In this document: piece after piece, positions 16,271-24,864 of the stretch | How the letters are laid out: the number at the start of each line of letters is the position of its first letter | Position numbering within the stretch: position 1 is the stretch's first letter | NCBI RefSeq assembly: GCF_002583405.1 | Contig: NZ_BCMJ01000003.1 | Location: 124,001 to 188,000 of the forward strand | DNA length: 64,000 nt | Direction of reading: 5' to 3' | Source: Secundilactobacillus silagincola | GTDB taxonomy: Bacteria > Bacillota > Bacilli > Lactobacillales > Lactobacillaceae | Notes under the pieces: model-generated | Seen by the model: the letters and a program-made list of their open reading frames with translations, nothing else | Database searches by the model: none | Told to the model about the DNA's origin: nothing | Program-made: the position numbers and the translations under genes

Positions 16271-16284
16271 GGAAACGCTTTCTT
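16271..16284 (+). promoter_or_regulatory. Possible catabolite response element (cre)
   Basis: TGGAAACGCTTTCT differs from TGNNANCGNTNNCA only at the last base. It is next to the FabT palindrome and could tie lipid synthesis to sugar supply through CcpA. Sequence-only evidence. Confidence 0.4.
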
Positions 16285-16342
16285 AAATAGTGCAGATACG
16301 TGTAAGAAAGTGGGTCGTACGTAGTCAATTTTGGAAAATTAC

Positions 16343-16372
16343 TTGACAGTGACTCTGATTTTAGAATATGAT
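16343..16372 (+). promoter_or_regulatory. Putative fab operon promoter
   Basis: TTGACA (16343-16348) and TATGAT (16367-16372) are 18 bases apart and end 57 bases before the first gene of the fab/acc operon. Confidence 0.75.
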
Positions 16373-16429
16373 AACGCCATCAAATACTTTGATGTTTGAA
16401 ATAGTTTTGAAGGAGGTGCTTTGCGACCT

Positions 16430-16873
16430 ATGCAATTAACTTCTCAAGAGATTCAAGAGCTTATTCCTAACCGGTTCCCGATTTTTTACATGGATGGCGT
16501 TAAAGAACTTGTTGCTGGCGAATCAATCACTGCTATCAAAAACGTCACCGCTGATGAAAGCTTTGTTAACGGCTATCGTCCAGGTGAATACGTGATGCCG
16601 CCAGCGTTGATTGTTGAATCACTTGCACAGGCAGCTTCGATTCTGATCTTGAAATCGCCGGCTTTTGAGCATAAAACTGCTTACTTAGGCGGGATTTCTA
16701 AAGCTGAATTTCTGAAGGACGTTCACGCTTCAGATCAGTTAGAGCTTAAAGTCAAAATGAAAAAACAGCGTGATAATATGGGCGTTGTTTCGTGTGAGGC
16801 TGTGGTTAACGAAGAAGTTGTCTTGAAGGCTGAGCTGATGTTTATCGTTGAACCCGAAGAAACCGTACGTTAA
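16430..16873 (+). CDS. FabZ-like hydroxyacyl-ACP dehydratase paralogue lacking the catalytic His
   Basis: A 147-residue hot-dog-fold protein clearly homologous to the FabZ encoded at 23032. FabZ there reads PHRYP and [22 protein letters not shown]; here the same places read PNRFP and NGYRPGEYVMPPALIVESLAQA. The catalytic His of GHFPG is Tyr, while the Glu of VEaxAQA is kept. The protein may therefore have lost dehydratase activity or act as a partner or specificity subunit. It is the first gene of the operon. ATG 16430 gives the family-like start MQLTSQEIQELIP; TTG 16421 is too near the AGGAGG. Confidence 0.82.
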   Translation: MQLTSQEIQELIPNRFPIFYMDGVKELVAGESITAIKNVTADESFVNGYRPGEYVMPPALIVESLAQAASILILKSPAFEHKTAYLGGISKAEFLKDVHASDQLELKVKMKKQRDNMGVVSCEAVVNEEVVLKAELMFIVEPEETVR

Positions 16874-16941
16874 CTACCGAAATTCTCACTGGTATTGTTT
16901 GGAAATGAGATCATTTGCGAATCAAAATAGGTGATGAATAG

Positions 16942-17400
16942 ATGGATTATTCTACGGCCAAACGGGTCAACCAATTATTAACAACGGTATATGGCGATAT
17001 TGTGAGAGTGGAGGAATTGGCTCTGAGAACGAGTCAGTTTAAAGATATTTCCCTCAAAGAAGTGCACGCTGTAGACGCGATTTCAATGTACGAACATAAG
17101 ACCACTTCGGAAGTTGCTCGTGAGTTACGAATTACTCCTGGAACTTTGACAACTATGGTTAATCATTTGGTTAGAAAAGACTATGTTAAACGTCTTAGAA
17201 GCGATGATGACCGACGTTTTGTCCGTCTAGGGCTGACGCGTCGTGGTCGTTTAGTTTATCGTGCTCATGCGTCTTTTCATCGGCAAATGGTTGAAAGCCT
17301 TGCTAAGGGTATGGATGATGAGCAACTTAAAATCATTGAAAGAGCACTGTTAAATTTGGAAGCGTTTCTCGAATTCGCTTCACCAACTCCAAATAAGTGA
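16942..17400 (+). CDS. fabT: Fatty acid biosynthesis repressor FabT, MarR family
   Basis: A 152-residue MarR-type winged-helix regulator. The DNA-binding part reads TTSEVARELRITPGTLTTMVNHLVRKDYV with wing RSDDDRRFVRLGLTRRGR. Its place inside the fab operon, just before fabH, identifies it as FabT, which uses long-chain acyl-ACP as corepressor to lower fatty acid synthesis when acyl chains are plentiful. A perfect palindrome of FabT type lies upstream of the operon, consistent with autoregulation. It ends 11 bases before the fabH start. Confidence 0.9.
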   Translation: MDYSTAKRVNQLLTTVYGDIVRVEELALRTSQFKDISLKEVHAVDAISMYEHKTTSEVARELRITPGTLTTMVNHLVRKDYVKRLRSDDDRRFVRLGLTRRGRLVYRAHASFHRQMVESLAKGMDDEQLKIIERALLNLEAFLEFASPTPNK

Positions 17401-17411
17401 GGGGTTACTTA

Positions 17412-18389
17412 ATGACAGGTATTCAAATTGTCCAAAGTGCTAGTACGGTCCCAGAACGGGTAGTTCCCAATGACGAGCTGAATGCCTACATGGATACTTC
17501 AGACGAATGGATTTCCACGCGAACGGGGATCAAGCAACGACATGTTTCAACTGGACAGACCACTAGCGATTTGTGTACTCAAGTCGCACAGAAGTTGCTG
17601 GATCAAACTGATTGGCAAGCTTCAGATTTAGACTTTATCATTGTTGCCACCATGTCTCCAGACTATATGACACCTGCAACAGCCGCCATTGTTCAAGGGC
17701 GGATTGGTGCCAAAAAAGCGTTTGCGTTTGATTTAAACGCTGCTTGTTCGGGTTTTATTTACGGACTAAAAGTGGCAGAGGGATTACTGCAGACTCCAGG
17801 TACGCGAGGCATGTTGATCGGTGGCGAAGTCTTATCCAAGTTAATTGACTGGCACGAACGCTCGACTGCAGTTTTGTTTGGCGATGGTGCAGCGGGTGTT
17901 TTGTTAGCTAATGATAAGCAAACTGAGTCAGCGTTTCTAGCCTCAGACCTTCAGACCATTGGTGATTTAGGTGATAAGCTGACGGCTGGTTATCAGCCTG
18001 TTAACTCTGTTTTTGCCAGTGATTCGACTGACCCGCACCAGCGTTATTTTGAAATGGATGGTCGGGCAGTTTATAAGTTTGCAACACATCAGGTGCCTGA
18101 ATCGATTCAACGCGCGGTAACGAAAGCCGGTCTGTTGGTTCAGGACGTTGACTATTTTATTTTACATCAGGCAAATCAGCGAATTCTTGATCAAATCGCT
18201 AAGCGGTTGGATCAACCCAGTACCAAGTTTCTGACTAATGTGGCTGATTACGGCAATACGTCGGCAGCCAGTGTGCCAATTTTACTGAATGAAGTTATTC
18301 AAAACGACACCATTCAACGTGGTCAAATCATCGCGTTGAGCGGTTTTGGTGGCGGATTAACCGTTGGTACACAAATTATCAAATACTAA
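17412..18389 (+). CDS. fabH: 3-oxoacyl-ACP synthase III
   Basis: A 325-residue condensing enzyme that starts chain synthesis by joining acetyl-CoA (or a similar primer) to malonyl-ACP. The Cys-His-Asn triad is visible: Cys in NAACSGFIYG (about residue 112), His in LHQANQRI, and Asn in YGNTSAASVP. The N-terminal DTSDEWISTRTGIKQRH is typical. ATG 17412 is used because GAGGGG lies 9 bases before it; the in-frame GTG 17397 overlaps the fabT stop. Confidence 0.96.
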   Translation: MTGIQIVQSASTVPERVVPNDELNAYMDTSDEWISTRTGIKQRHVSTGQTTSDLCTQVAQKLLDQTDWQASDLDFIIVATMSPDYMTPATAAIVQGRIGAKKAFAFDLNAACSGFIYGLKVAEGLLQTPGTRGMLIGGEVLSKLIDWHERSTAVLFGDGAAGVLLANDKQTESAFLASDLQTIGDLGDKLTAGYQPVNSVFASDSTDPHQRYFEMDGRAVYKFATHQVPESIQRAVTKAGLLVQDVDYFILHQANQRILDQIAKRLDQPSTKFLTNVADYGNTSAASVPILLNEVIQNDTIQRGQIIALSGFGGGLTVGTQIIKY

Positions 18390-18428
18390 ACACAAAAAAT
18401 AAATGATAGCTTAAGGAGCTCAAATATT

Positions 18429-18674
18429 ATGACTAACGACGAAATTTTTTCAAAAGTACAGGCAATTATTGTAGATCAAACTGGTGAAGATGCAGAAAAG
18501 GTTACTATGACGACCAACATCAAACAAGATTTAGACGCTGATAGCCTGGATATTTTCGAAGTAATCAATGAAATTGAAGATGAATTCGACATTAAGATTG
18601 AAACTGAAGAGGGGATTGAAACCGTTTCTGATTTGGTTACCTTTGTTGAAAAACAATTAGCTGACAAGGAGTAA
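18429..18674 (+). CDS. acpP: Acyl carrier protein
   Basis: An 81-residue acidic protein whose phosphopantetheine site is Ser in DADSLDIFE (about residue 38). It carries growing acyl chains between the enzymes of this operon. A second carrier with site DADSIDFVE is encoded at 57881 beside plsX, so the two may serve chain synthesis and phospholipid assembly respectively. AAGGAG precedes the ATG and fabK begins 11 bases after its end. Confidence 0.95.
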   Translation: MTNDEIFSKVQAIIVDQTGEDAEKVTMTTNIKQDLDADSLDIFEVINEIEDEFDIKIETEEGIETVSDLVTFVEKQLADKE

Positions 18675-18684
18675 AAACAAGCTT

Positions 18685-19635
18685 ATGCAATTAGATCCAT
18701 TTATGCAGTCATTAGGATTAAAATATCCGATTTTTCAAGGCGGTATGGCATGGGTCGCAGATGGCCGTTTGGCGGCCGCGGTATCAAACGCTGGCGGACT
18801 GGGAATTATTGGTGCTGGTCATGCCTCTGGTGAGGTCGTAGCTCAGGAAATTGAACGGGCTAAGTCACTAACTGACCGGCCTTTTGGTGTGAATGTGATG
18901 CTCCTTTCTCCACATGTGGAAGATGTCGTAAATGTTATTTTGAAGGCGCACGACAGCATTACGGTAGTCACTACTGGTGCTGGGGATCCTTCCAAATACC
19001 TTTCGATGTTTAAAGCTGCTGATATTAAGGTTGTTCCGGTAGTGGCTTCGGTTGCGCAGGCTAAACGGATGGCCAGAGTGGGCGCTGATGCTGTCGTAGC
19101 TGAGGGTATGGAGTCAGGTGGTCATATTGGCAAGTTGACGACGATGGCTTTAGTTCCTCAAGTAGTTGATGCCGTTAACATTCCGGTAATTGCTGCTGGT
19201 GGAATTGCCGATGGACGCGGTTTAGCTGCTGCCTTCATGCTGGGTGCAGTAGGCGTTCAGATGGGAACTCGATTCCTCGTTGCAGCTGAATCCAAGGTTC
19301 ATCCCGATTATAAACAAGCGGTGCTTAAGGCCAAGGACATCGACACGGTAATTACTGGTGAATACGCTGGTCATCCTGCACGTGTTCTTAAGAATCCGAT
19401 GGCAAAACGGTTTATTCGGCTTGAAAAGGCTGAGGCAGCTAAAACTGAGCCTGATTTTGGCGAAGTTGAAGAAATTGGTAATGGTAGTTTGCGGACCGCT
19501 GTTTTAACGGGTGATCGTGAAAACGGTGCCTATATGGCAGGCCAAGTGGCTGGACTAGTTAAACAGGCACAACCTGCCGCGGAAATTTTGGCTGATGTCT
19601 ATGAACAAGCTACAAAATTGATGGGTGGTGTCTAA
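18685..19635 (+). CDS. fabK: Enoyl-ACP reductase II (FMN-dependent FabK)
   Basis: A 316-residue TIM-barrel flavoprotein of the FabK/nitronate monooxygenase family. Typical pieces are YPIFQGGMAWVADGRLAAAV, the FMN phosphate-binding GGIADGRGLAAAFMLGAVGV region, and EGMESGGHIGKL. Its location within the fab operon argues for FabK rather than nitronate monooxygenase. It carries out the last reduction of each elongation cycle with NAD(P)H. No fabI is present here, so FabK is the only enoyl reductase in this window; FabK enzymes are insensitive to triclosan. Confidence 0.93.
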   Translation: MQLDPFMQSLGLKYPIFQGGMAWVADGRLAAAVSNAGGLGIIGAGHASGEVVAQEIERAKSLTDRPFGVNVMLLSPHVEDVVNVILKAHDSITVVTTGAGDPSKYLSMFKAADIKVVPVVASVAQAKRMARVGADAVVAEGMESGGHIGKLTTMALVPQVVDAVNIPVIAAGGIADGRGLAAAFMLGAVGVQMGTRFLVAAESKVHPDYKQAVLKAKDIDTVITGEYAGHPARVLKNPMAKRFIRLEKAEAAKTEPDFGEVEEIGNGSLRTAVLTGDRENGAYMAGQVAGLVKQAQPAAEILADVYEQATKLMGGV

Positions 19636-20569
19636 ACTGAAGGTTGGATTATTATTTAGCGGTCAAGGTGCGCAAAAAACGGGTATGGGTGAAGAGCTGT
19701 ATCAGCAAAACGCAACTTATAAAGCGGCCATCGACCAGGCTAGTCAAACACTTGATATTGATTTACCAAAACTATATTTTGATTCGTCAGCTGCAGATCA
19801 GTTATCTGAAACACGGTTTACGCAACCTGCAATCGTAGCAATGAGCTGTGCGCTTTACGAGGTTGTCAAAGAACAACTACCGACCGTTGTAGCTGGCATC
19901 GGGCTTAGTTTGGGCGAGTACAGTGCCTTAGCAACCAGTGGCTTTATGACCACTGCACAGGCATTGAAACTTGTTCAACTGCGTGGTCGTTTGATGCAAC
20001 AGGCTAGTGATGCACAGCCAAGTAAAATGGTCGCAATCATGAACACGCCAATTGAGATGATTCAAGAAGCTTGCGATGCAGCCAAAAGCAATGGACTGGT
20101 TTCAATTGCAAACGTCAACACGCCTAAACAAGTCGTGATTGGCGGTGAAGTTGAGGCAGTGGATGCGGCAGTTAGTTACTTAGAATCAAAAGATGTCAAA
20201 CGCATGGTACCCCTCAAAGTCAGCGGTGCTTTTCATACGCCTCTCATGCAGCCAGCTCAGTCAGAACTGCATGATGCATTAACAAAAGTGAACTGGACAC
20301 AGGGTAACTTTCCGGTAATCAGTACAACGACTGGTAAACCATTTAAAACCAATGAATTAACACAAACACTGACGAATCAGCTGATATCTACCACTAGATT
20401 CACGGATGCCATTCAGCAGTTGAATGGTCAAGTTGATGCTGTCATAGAATTAGGGCCTGGTAAGACCCTTATGAGTTTTGCTCGGAAAACAGTTAAGGGG
20501 ATTGATTATTATCATATTGATGACGTTGATACCCTTAATAAAACGATGACAGCTTTAAGGGGTGAGTAA
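19625..20569 (+). CDS. fabD: Malonyl-CoA--ACP transacylase
   Basis: A 314-residue acyltransferase loading malonate onto ACP. It has LFSGQGAQKTGMGEELY at the N-terminus, the nucleophile Ser in GLSLGEYSALA (about residue 94; usually GHSLGE, here Leu replaces His), and the catalytic His in GAFHTPLM. The reading frame overlaps the end of fabK. Start is ambiguous among GTG 19625, GTG 19628 and CTG 19637; the family usually begins at KxxxLFSGQGAQ, so the true start may be the later ones. Confidence 0.93.
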   Translation: MVSKLKVGLLFSGQGAQKTGMGEELYQQNATYKAAIDQASQTLDIDLPKLYFDSSAADQLSETRFTQPAIVAMSCALYEVVKEQLPTVVAGIGLSLGEYSALATSGFMTTAQALKLVQLRGRLMQQASDAQPSKMVAIMNTPIEMIQEACDAAKSNGLVSIANVNTPKQVVIGGEVEAVDAAVSYLESKDVKRMVPLKVSGAFHTPLMQPAQSELHDALTKVNWTQGNFPVISTTTGKPFKTNELTQTLTNQLISTTRFTDAIQQLNGQVDAVIELGPGKTLMSFARKTVKGIDYYHIDDVDTLNKTMTALRGE

Positions 20570-20571
20570 GT

Positions 20572-21306
20572 TTGGAATTAAAAGGAAAAACGGTTTTAGT
20601 GACCGGCAGTACACAGGGTATCGGACTTGCTATTGCGCAAGCTTTTGCAAAACAGGGTGCCAACGTTGTGATTAATGGTCGCCATGGGGCATCAAAAGAG
20701 GTTATTTCCTCGATCCAAGCGGAAAACGTCACGTGTTGGGACCTCTCGGCTGATATCACTGATCCGGATGCTGTTAAAACGATGATCGACAGCATTTATG
20801 AAAAGGCTGGTCAGCTTGATATTGTGGTTAATAATGCCGGCATTGTGAATGATAAGTTACTTAATCGAATGAGCGAAGCTGATTTTAGTCAGGTGATCAA
20901 CACCAATTTGACCGGTACGTTCAACGTGATCAAAGCCTGTCTGCGACCAATGTATAAAGCTCGCCGTGGGGCTTTCATCAATATGGCAAGTGTTATCGGT
21001 TTGACAGGTAACATCGGTCAAGCTAATTATGCTGCTAGTAAGGCTGGAATTATCGGCTTGACTAAGTCAGTAGCTAAGGAAGCTTCAATGCGGGGTATTC
21101 GTTGTAATGCGATTGCGCCAGGTATGATTGATACCGCAATGACAGCACAATTGTCCGATAAAGTTAAAGCGGAAATTTTAAAACAAATCCCGTTAAAACG
21201 TCTGGGGTCAACCCAAGAAGTTGCCCAAGCAGCCATCTTTTTAGCAGAAAATGACTATATTACAGGTCAAACCATCACAGTTGATGGTGGCCTAACAATG
21301 CAATAA
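20572..21306 (+). CDS. fabG: 3-oxoacyl-ACP reductase
   Basis: A 244-residue short-chain dehydrogenase that reduces 3-oxoacyl-ACP with NADPH. It shows the cofactor motif VTGSTQGIGLAIA, NNAG, and the Ser-Tyr-Lys catalytic set in MASVIGLTGN and YAASKAGI. It begins at a TTG after GGGGTGAG, 2 bases after the fabD stop, so translation is likely coupled. Length is standard for FabG and the context removes doubt about substrate. Confidence 0.95.
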   Translation: MELKGKTVLVTGSTQGIGLAIAQAFAKQGANVVINGRHGASKEVISSIQAENVTCWDLSADITDPDAVKTMIDSIYEKAGQLDIVVNNAGIVNDKLLNRMSEADFSQVINTNLTGTFNVIKACLRPMYKARRGAFINMASVIGLTGNIGQANYAASKAGIIGLTKSVAKEASMRGIRCNAIAPGMIDTAMTAQLSDKVKAEILKQIPLKRLGSTQEVAQAAIFLAENDYITGQTITVDGGLTMQ

Positions 21307-21317
21307 GGAGCGAGTGT

Positions 21318-22550
21318 ATGACTAGAGTAGTGATTACAGGAATGGGTGCATTAACACCGATTGGTAATAGTGTTTCAGAATTTGAAGCGGGTCTACTAGC
21401 TTCGAAGGTTGGTTTTCAACCGATTACACATTTTGATGCCAGTGAAACTGGTATTACTTTAGCTGGTGAATTACATGATTTCGATCCGTTAAAACGACTT
21501 GGCAAGAAAGACTTACGTCGAATGGATGCTTTTAGTCAATACGCAATGTATGCTGCTTCAGAAGCCGTAGAACAAGCAGGTATTGATGAAACGAATACTG
21601 AACCGGAATCAATGGGTGTTATCTATGGTTCAGGGATTGGTGGTTTGACGACCATTCAAGAGCAGGTCATTAAGATGCATGACAAGGGACCTCAGCGGGT
21701 TTCTCCAATGTTCGTGCCAACGTCGATTTCAAATATGGCTTCCGGTAACATTGCCATTCGTTATCATGCCAAAAATATTTGTACAACGATTGTGACTGCT
21801 TGTGCTTCGGGAACCAACGCCATTGGTGAAGCGTTCCGCCAAATCAAGGAAGGCCGCGCACAAGTTATGCTGACTGGTGGCTCTGAAGCTTCAGTTAACG
21901 AAATTGGGATTGCCGGTTTCGCTGCTCTATCGACGTTATCTAAAGCTACTGATCCGAAGAAAGCTTCCCTGCCGTTTGATGCTGGCCGGTTGGGCTTCGT
22001 TATGGGTGAAGGGGCTGGTACTTTGGTACTCGAATCCCTGGAACATGCTCAAAAGCGCGGTGCTAACATTTTGGCTGAAATCGTCGGTTACGGTGCGACT
22101 TCAGATGCTTACCATATGACATCACCAGATCCTGAAGGGACCCAAGCAGCACGTGCCATGCAACTAGCCATTGATGAGGCTGGAATTAAGCCTGCTGATG
22201 TTGACTACATTAATGCTCACGGGACTGCCACTATGGGTAATGACAGCGCTGAATCAAAGGCAATCAATACCGTCTTTGGACAGGACAGTGATGTGCTAGT
22301 TTCTAGCACTAAATCCATGACTGGTCATCTATTAGGAGCAGCCGGTGCCATCGAAGCTGTTGCGACAGTGGGTGCACTGCAGACCGGTAAGCTGCCAGAA
22401 AACGTTGGCGTTGTCAATCAAGATCCTGAATGCCAGGTCAACTTGGTAAATGACGCTAACCGTGACCATGAAACTGAATATGCCATCAGTAATTCATTTG
22501 GCTTTGGGGGACATAACGCCGTCTTGGCATTTAGAAAGTGGGCGGACTAA
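21318..22550 (+). CDS. fabF: 3-oxoacyl-ACP synthase II
   Basis: A 410-residue elongating condensing enzyme. The Cys-His-His triad is present: Cys in TACASGTNAIGEAF (about residue 163), His in NAHGTATMGNDSAE, and His in GFGGHNAVLAF. It condenses malonyl-ACP with acyl-ACP at each cycle. There is no fabB in the operon, so FabF probably does all elongation. Its stop codon overlaps the accB start (TAATG). Confidence 0.96.
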   Translation: MTRVVITGMGALTPIGNSVSEFEAGLLASKVGFQPITHFDASETGITLAGELHDFDPLKRLGKKDLRRMDAFSQYAMYAASEAVEQAGIDETNTEPESMGVIYGSGIGGLTTIQEQVIKMHDKGPQRVSPMFVPTSISNMASGNIAIRYHAKNICTTIVTACASGTNAIGEAFRQIKEGRAQVMLTGGSEASVNEIGIAGFAALSTLSKATDPKKASLPFDAGRLGFVMGEGAGTLVLESLEHAQKRGANILAEIVGYGATSDAYHMTSPDPEGTQAARAMQLAIDEAGIKPADVDYINAHGTATMGNDSAESKAINTVFGQDSDVLVSSTKSMTGHLLGAAGAIEAVATVGALQTGKLPENVGVVNQDPECQVNLVNDANRDHETEYAISNSFGFGGHNAVLAFRKWAD

Positions 22551-23020
22551 TGACACTTGAAGAGATCCAAGCCATTATTCGTCAAATCAACGATAGTGAT
22601 ATTCGTGAAATTGACCTTGATTATCAAGATATCCATCTTTATCTCAACAAAAACAAAATTAGCCATCAAAAAAATGAGGCTGTTGATCAAAAATCGGTCT
22701 CTGCTAAGTCAGCTGATGAGCCTAAGCAGCCAATTCAAGCATCCCAGCCTGATTTAGAGACGCCAAAGCCAGCGGCAAAAGAAGCAACGGCAATCAAAGC
22801 GCCACTCGTTGGCGTGATTTATTTGCAGCCTTCTCCTGATAAGCCGGCATACAAATCAGTGGGGGATCACGTTAGTGTTGGTGAAGTAGTTTGCGTGATT
22901 GAAGCCATGAAGATGATGACCGAAATTAAGAGCAAAGTGGACGGCACCATTTCGAAGATCCTAGTTGAAAATGAAGAAGTGGTTGAATATGATCAACCAC
23001 TATTTGAAGTAACTAAATGA
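22550..23020 (+). CDS. accB: Biotin carboxyl carrier protein of acetyl-CoA carboxylase
   Basis: A 156-residue protein with an N-terminal helical domain, an Ala/Pro/Lys-rich linker (about residues 45-85), and the biotinyl domain with the modified Lys in EAMKMMTEIKS. BirA encoded at 15412-16179 would biotinylate it. The ATG overlaps the fabF stop; an upstream in-frame GTG at 22538 lies inside fabF and lacks a ribosome binding site. Confidence 0.94.
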   Translation: MTLEEIQAIIRQINDSDIREIDLDYQDIHLYLNKNKISHQKNEAVDQKSVSAKSADEPKQPIQASQPDLETPKPAAKEATAIKAPLVGVIYLQPSPDKPAYKSVGDHVSVGEVVCVIEAMKMMTEIKSKVDGTISKILVENEEVVEYDQPLFEVTK

Positions 23021-23031
23021 GGTGACAAAAT

Positions 23032-23478
23032 TTGTCAGAAGAAGCAGCAACACACGAGTTAGACGTCGTTGAGATTCAGAAAATTTTACCACACCGGTAT
23101 CCGATGCTGTTAGTTGACCGGGTACTTGACTATGTACCAGGTGAAAAAGTGATTGCGAAGAAAAACGTCTCCGTTAATGAAGCCTTTTTCCAAGGTCACT
23201 TTCCAGGTAATCCAGTAATGCCAGGCGTTTTAATCGTTGAAGCAATGGCACAGGCTGGTGCAATTGCACTGTTGACCATGCCAGAATTTAAAGGAAAGAC
23301 AGCTTATTTTGGCGGTATGAATAAGGTTAAATTCCGTAAAATGGTTAAACCTGGTGATACTCTGAAATTAGAAGTTACTCTGGAAAAGATTCGCGGCAAC
23401 GCTGGCCTAGGTCACGGTGAAGCATACGTCGAAGGTAAAAAGGTTTGTTCAGGAGATCTCACCTTTATGATTGGGTAG
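23032..23478 (+). CDS. fabZ: 3-hydroxyacyl-ACP dehydratase FabZ
   Basis: A 148-residue hot-dog-fold dehydratase that removes water from 3-hydroxyacyl-ACP. Unlike the paralogue at the head of the operon it keeps PHRYP, the catalytic His in [11 protein letters not shown] and the Glu in VEAMAQAG, so it is the likely active enzyme. It starts at TTG behind AGGTGA. No FabA- or FabN-specific feature can be judged by eye, so whether it also isomerises to make unsaturated chains is open. Confidence 0.94.
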   Translation: MSEEAATHELDVVEIQKILPHRYPMLLVDRVLDYVPGEKVIAKKNVSVNEAFFQGHFPGNPVMPGVLIVEAMAQAGAIALLTMPEFKGKTAYFGGMNKVKFRKMVKPGDTLKLEVTLEKIRGNAGLGHGEAYVEGKKVCSGDLTFMIG

Positions 23479-23487
23479 GTGAATAAT

Positions 23488-24864
23488 ATGTTTAAAAAGG
23501 TCTTAATTGCTAACCGTGGCGAGATTGCGGTGCGAATTATTCGGGCGCTGCGAGAACTTAACGTTCAGTCAGTGGCAATCTACTCAACCGCGGATGCGGA
23601 TGCTCAGTATGTAAAATTGGCAGATGAGGCTGTCTGCGTGGGCGGTCCTCAACCGGCTGACTCTTATTTGAATATGCAAAATATTGTGAGTGCGGCGGTA
23701 CTGACAGGTGCCGAGGCAATTCATCCAGGATATGGTTTCTTGTCGGAAAATGAGGAGTTTGCTGAGCTTTGTGAGACCTGTCATATTACTTTTATTGGTC
23801 CAAAACCAGACACGATCTCATTGATGGGAAATAAAGCAAACGCCAGAATTCAAATGCAAGCGGGTAACATCCCAGTGATTCCAGGAAGTACCGGTTTTTT
23901 GAAGGATGAGACTGATGCCGTTAAAGTCGCCAATGAAGTGGGTTACCCCGTGATGCTAAAAGCAGCATCTGGTGGTGGCGGTAAGGGTATCCGCCGCGTT
24001 AAGAACGAAAGTGAAATGCGCGAGGCTTATCAATCAGCCACTAAAGAAGCCCAACTTTCATTTGGTGATCAGAGAATGTACCTGGAAAAAATTGTCGCGC
24101 CGGCTAAGCACATTGAAGTACAGGTTTTTGCTGATCGATTTGGTCATGTGACGGCTTTTCCAGAGCGGGATTGTTCGTTGCAGCGGAGACAGCAAAAAGT
24201 ATTAGAGTTGAGTCCTTGCCCGGTAATGACACCACAAGAACGTCAGCATTTACAGGAAATCGCCATTCGAGCCACAAAAACGATTAAGTACCTGAATACG
24301 GGTACGATTGAATTTTTGATGGATAAGGAGCATCATTTTTACTTCATGGAAATGAACACCCGAATTCAAGTCGAACATCCAATCACCGAAGCAGTGTCCG
24401 GCATCGACTTGGTAAAAGAACAAGTCAGAGTAGCTTCAGGAGAGGCACTGTCCTTCGATCAGGAGGATCTTAAACCTCAAGGATTTGCGGTTGAAGCTCG
24501 GGTTAATGCAGAAGATCCATCGCTGGATTTTATGCCCCAAGCAGGTGTCGTTAAACAGCTTAAACTACCTGGAGGACCCGGCATTCGTGTTGATAGTGGC
24601 ATTCAGTCTGGAGATATGATTTCACCGTTTTATGATTCGATGATCGTTAAAATCATCGCTCACGCGAAAACGTATCAAGAGGCCCTTAAAAAGCTAATCG
24701 ATGCTCTAGACGAATTTGAGTTGGAGGGTATTAGTGCTAATCAAGGCTTTTTGGAAGACTTGTTAGCTGACCCAATCGTTCAGCAAGGAACCGCCACCAC
24801 GGATTATGTGACGAAGCAGTTCATGGCGAAATTTGCTAGTCACGCTATTCGGGAGGTGTCTTAG
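23488..24864 (+). CDS. accC: Acetyl-CoA carboxylase, biotin carboxylase subunit
   Basis: A 458-residue ATP-grasp enzyme that carboxylates biotin on AccB. It has IANRGEIAVRI at the N-terminus, the Gly-rich ATP lid KAASGGGGKGIR, the active-site segment FMEMNTRIQVEHPITE, and the family's typical length. ATG 23488 follows AGGTG by about 8 bases; the GTG at 23479 directly follows the fabZ stop. It is co-transcribed with the other carboxylase subunits. Confidence 0.96.
   Translation: MFKKVLIANRGEIAVRIIRALRELNVQSVAIYSTADADAQYVKLADEAVCVGGPQPADSYLNMQNIVSAAVLTGAEAIHPGYGFLSENEEFAELCETCHITFIGPKPDTISLMGNKANARIQMQAGNIPVIPGSTGFLKDETDAVKVANEVGYPVMLKAASGGGGKGIRRVKNESEMREAYQSATKEAQLSFGDQRMYLEKIVAPAKHIEVQVFADRFGHVTAFPERDCSLQRRQQKVLELSPCPVMTPQERQHLQEIAIRATKTIKYLNTGTIEFLMDKEHHFYFMEMNTRIQVEHPITEAVSGIDLVKEQVRVASGEALSFDQEDLKPQGFAVEARVNAEDPSLDFMPQAGVVKQLKLPGGPGIRVDSGIQSGDMISPFYDSMIVKIIAHAKTYQEALKKLIDALDEFELEGISANQGFLEDLLADPIVQQGTATTDYVTKQFMAKFASHAIREVS

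Noticed and set aside
16379-16395. Palindrome CATCAAATACTTTGATG near the fabZ start as a second FabT site
   Set aside because: Half-sites are in the reverse order (TCAAA-N3-TTTGA) to the FabT core (TTTGA-N-TCAAA), so it is not called an operator.
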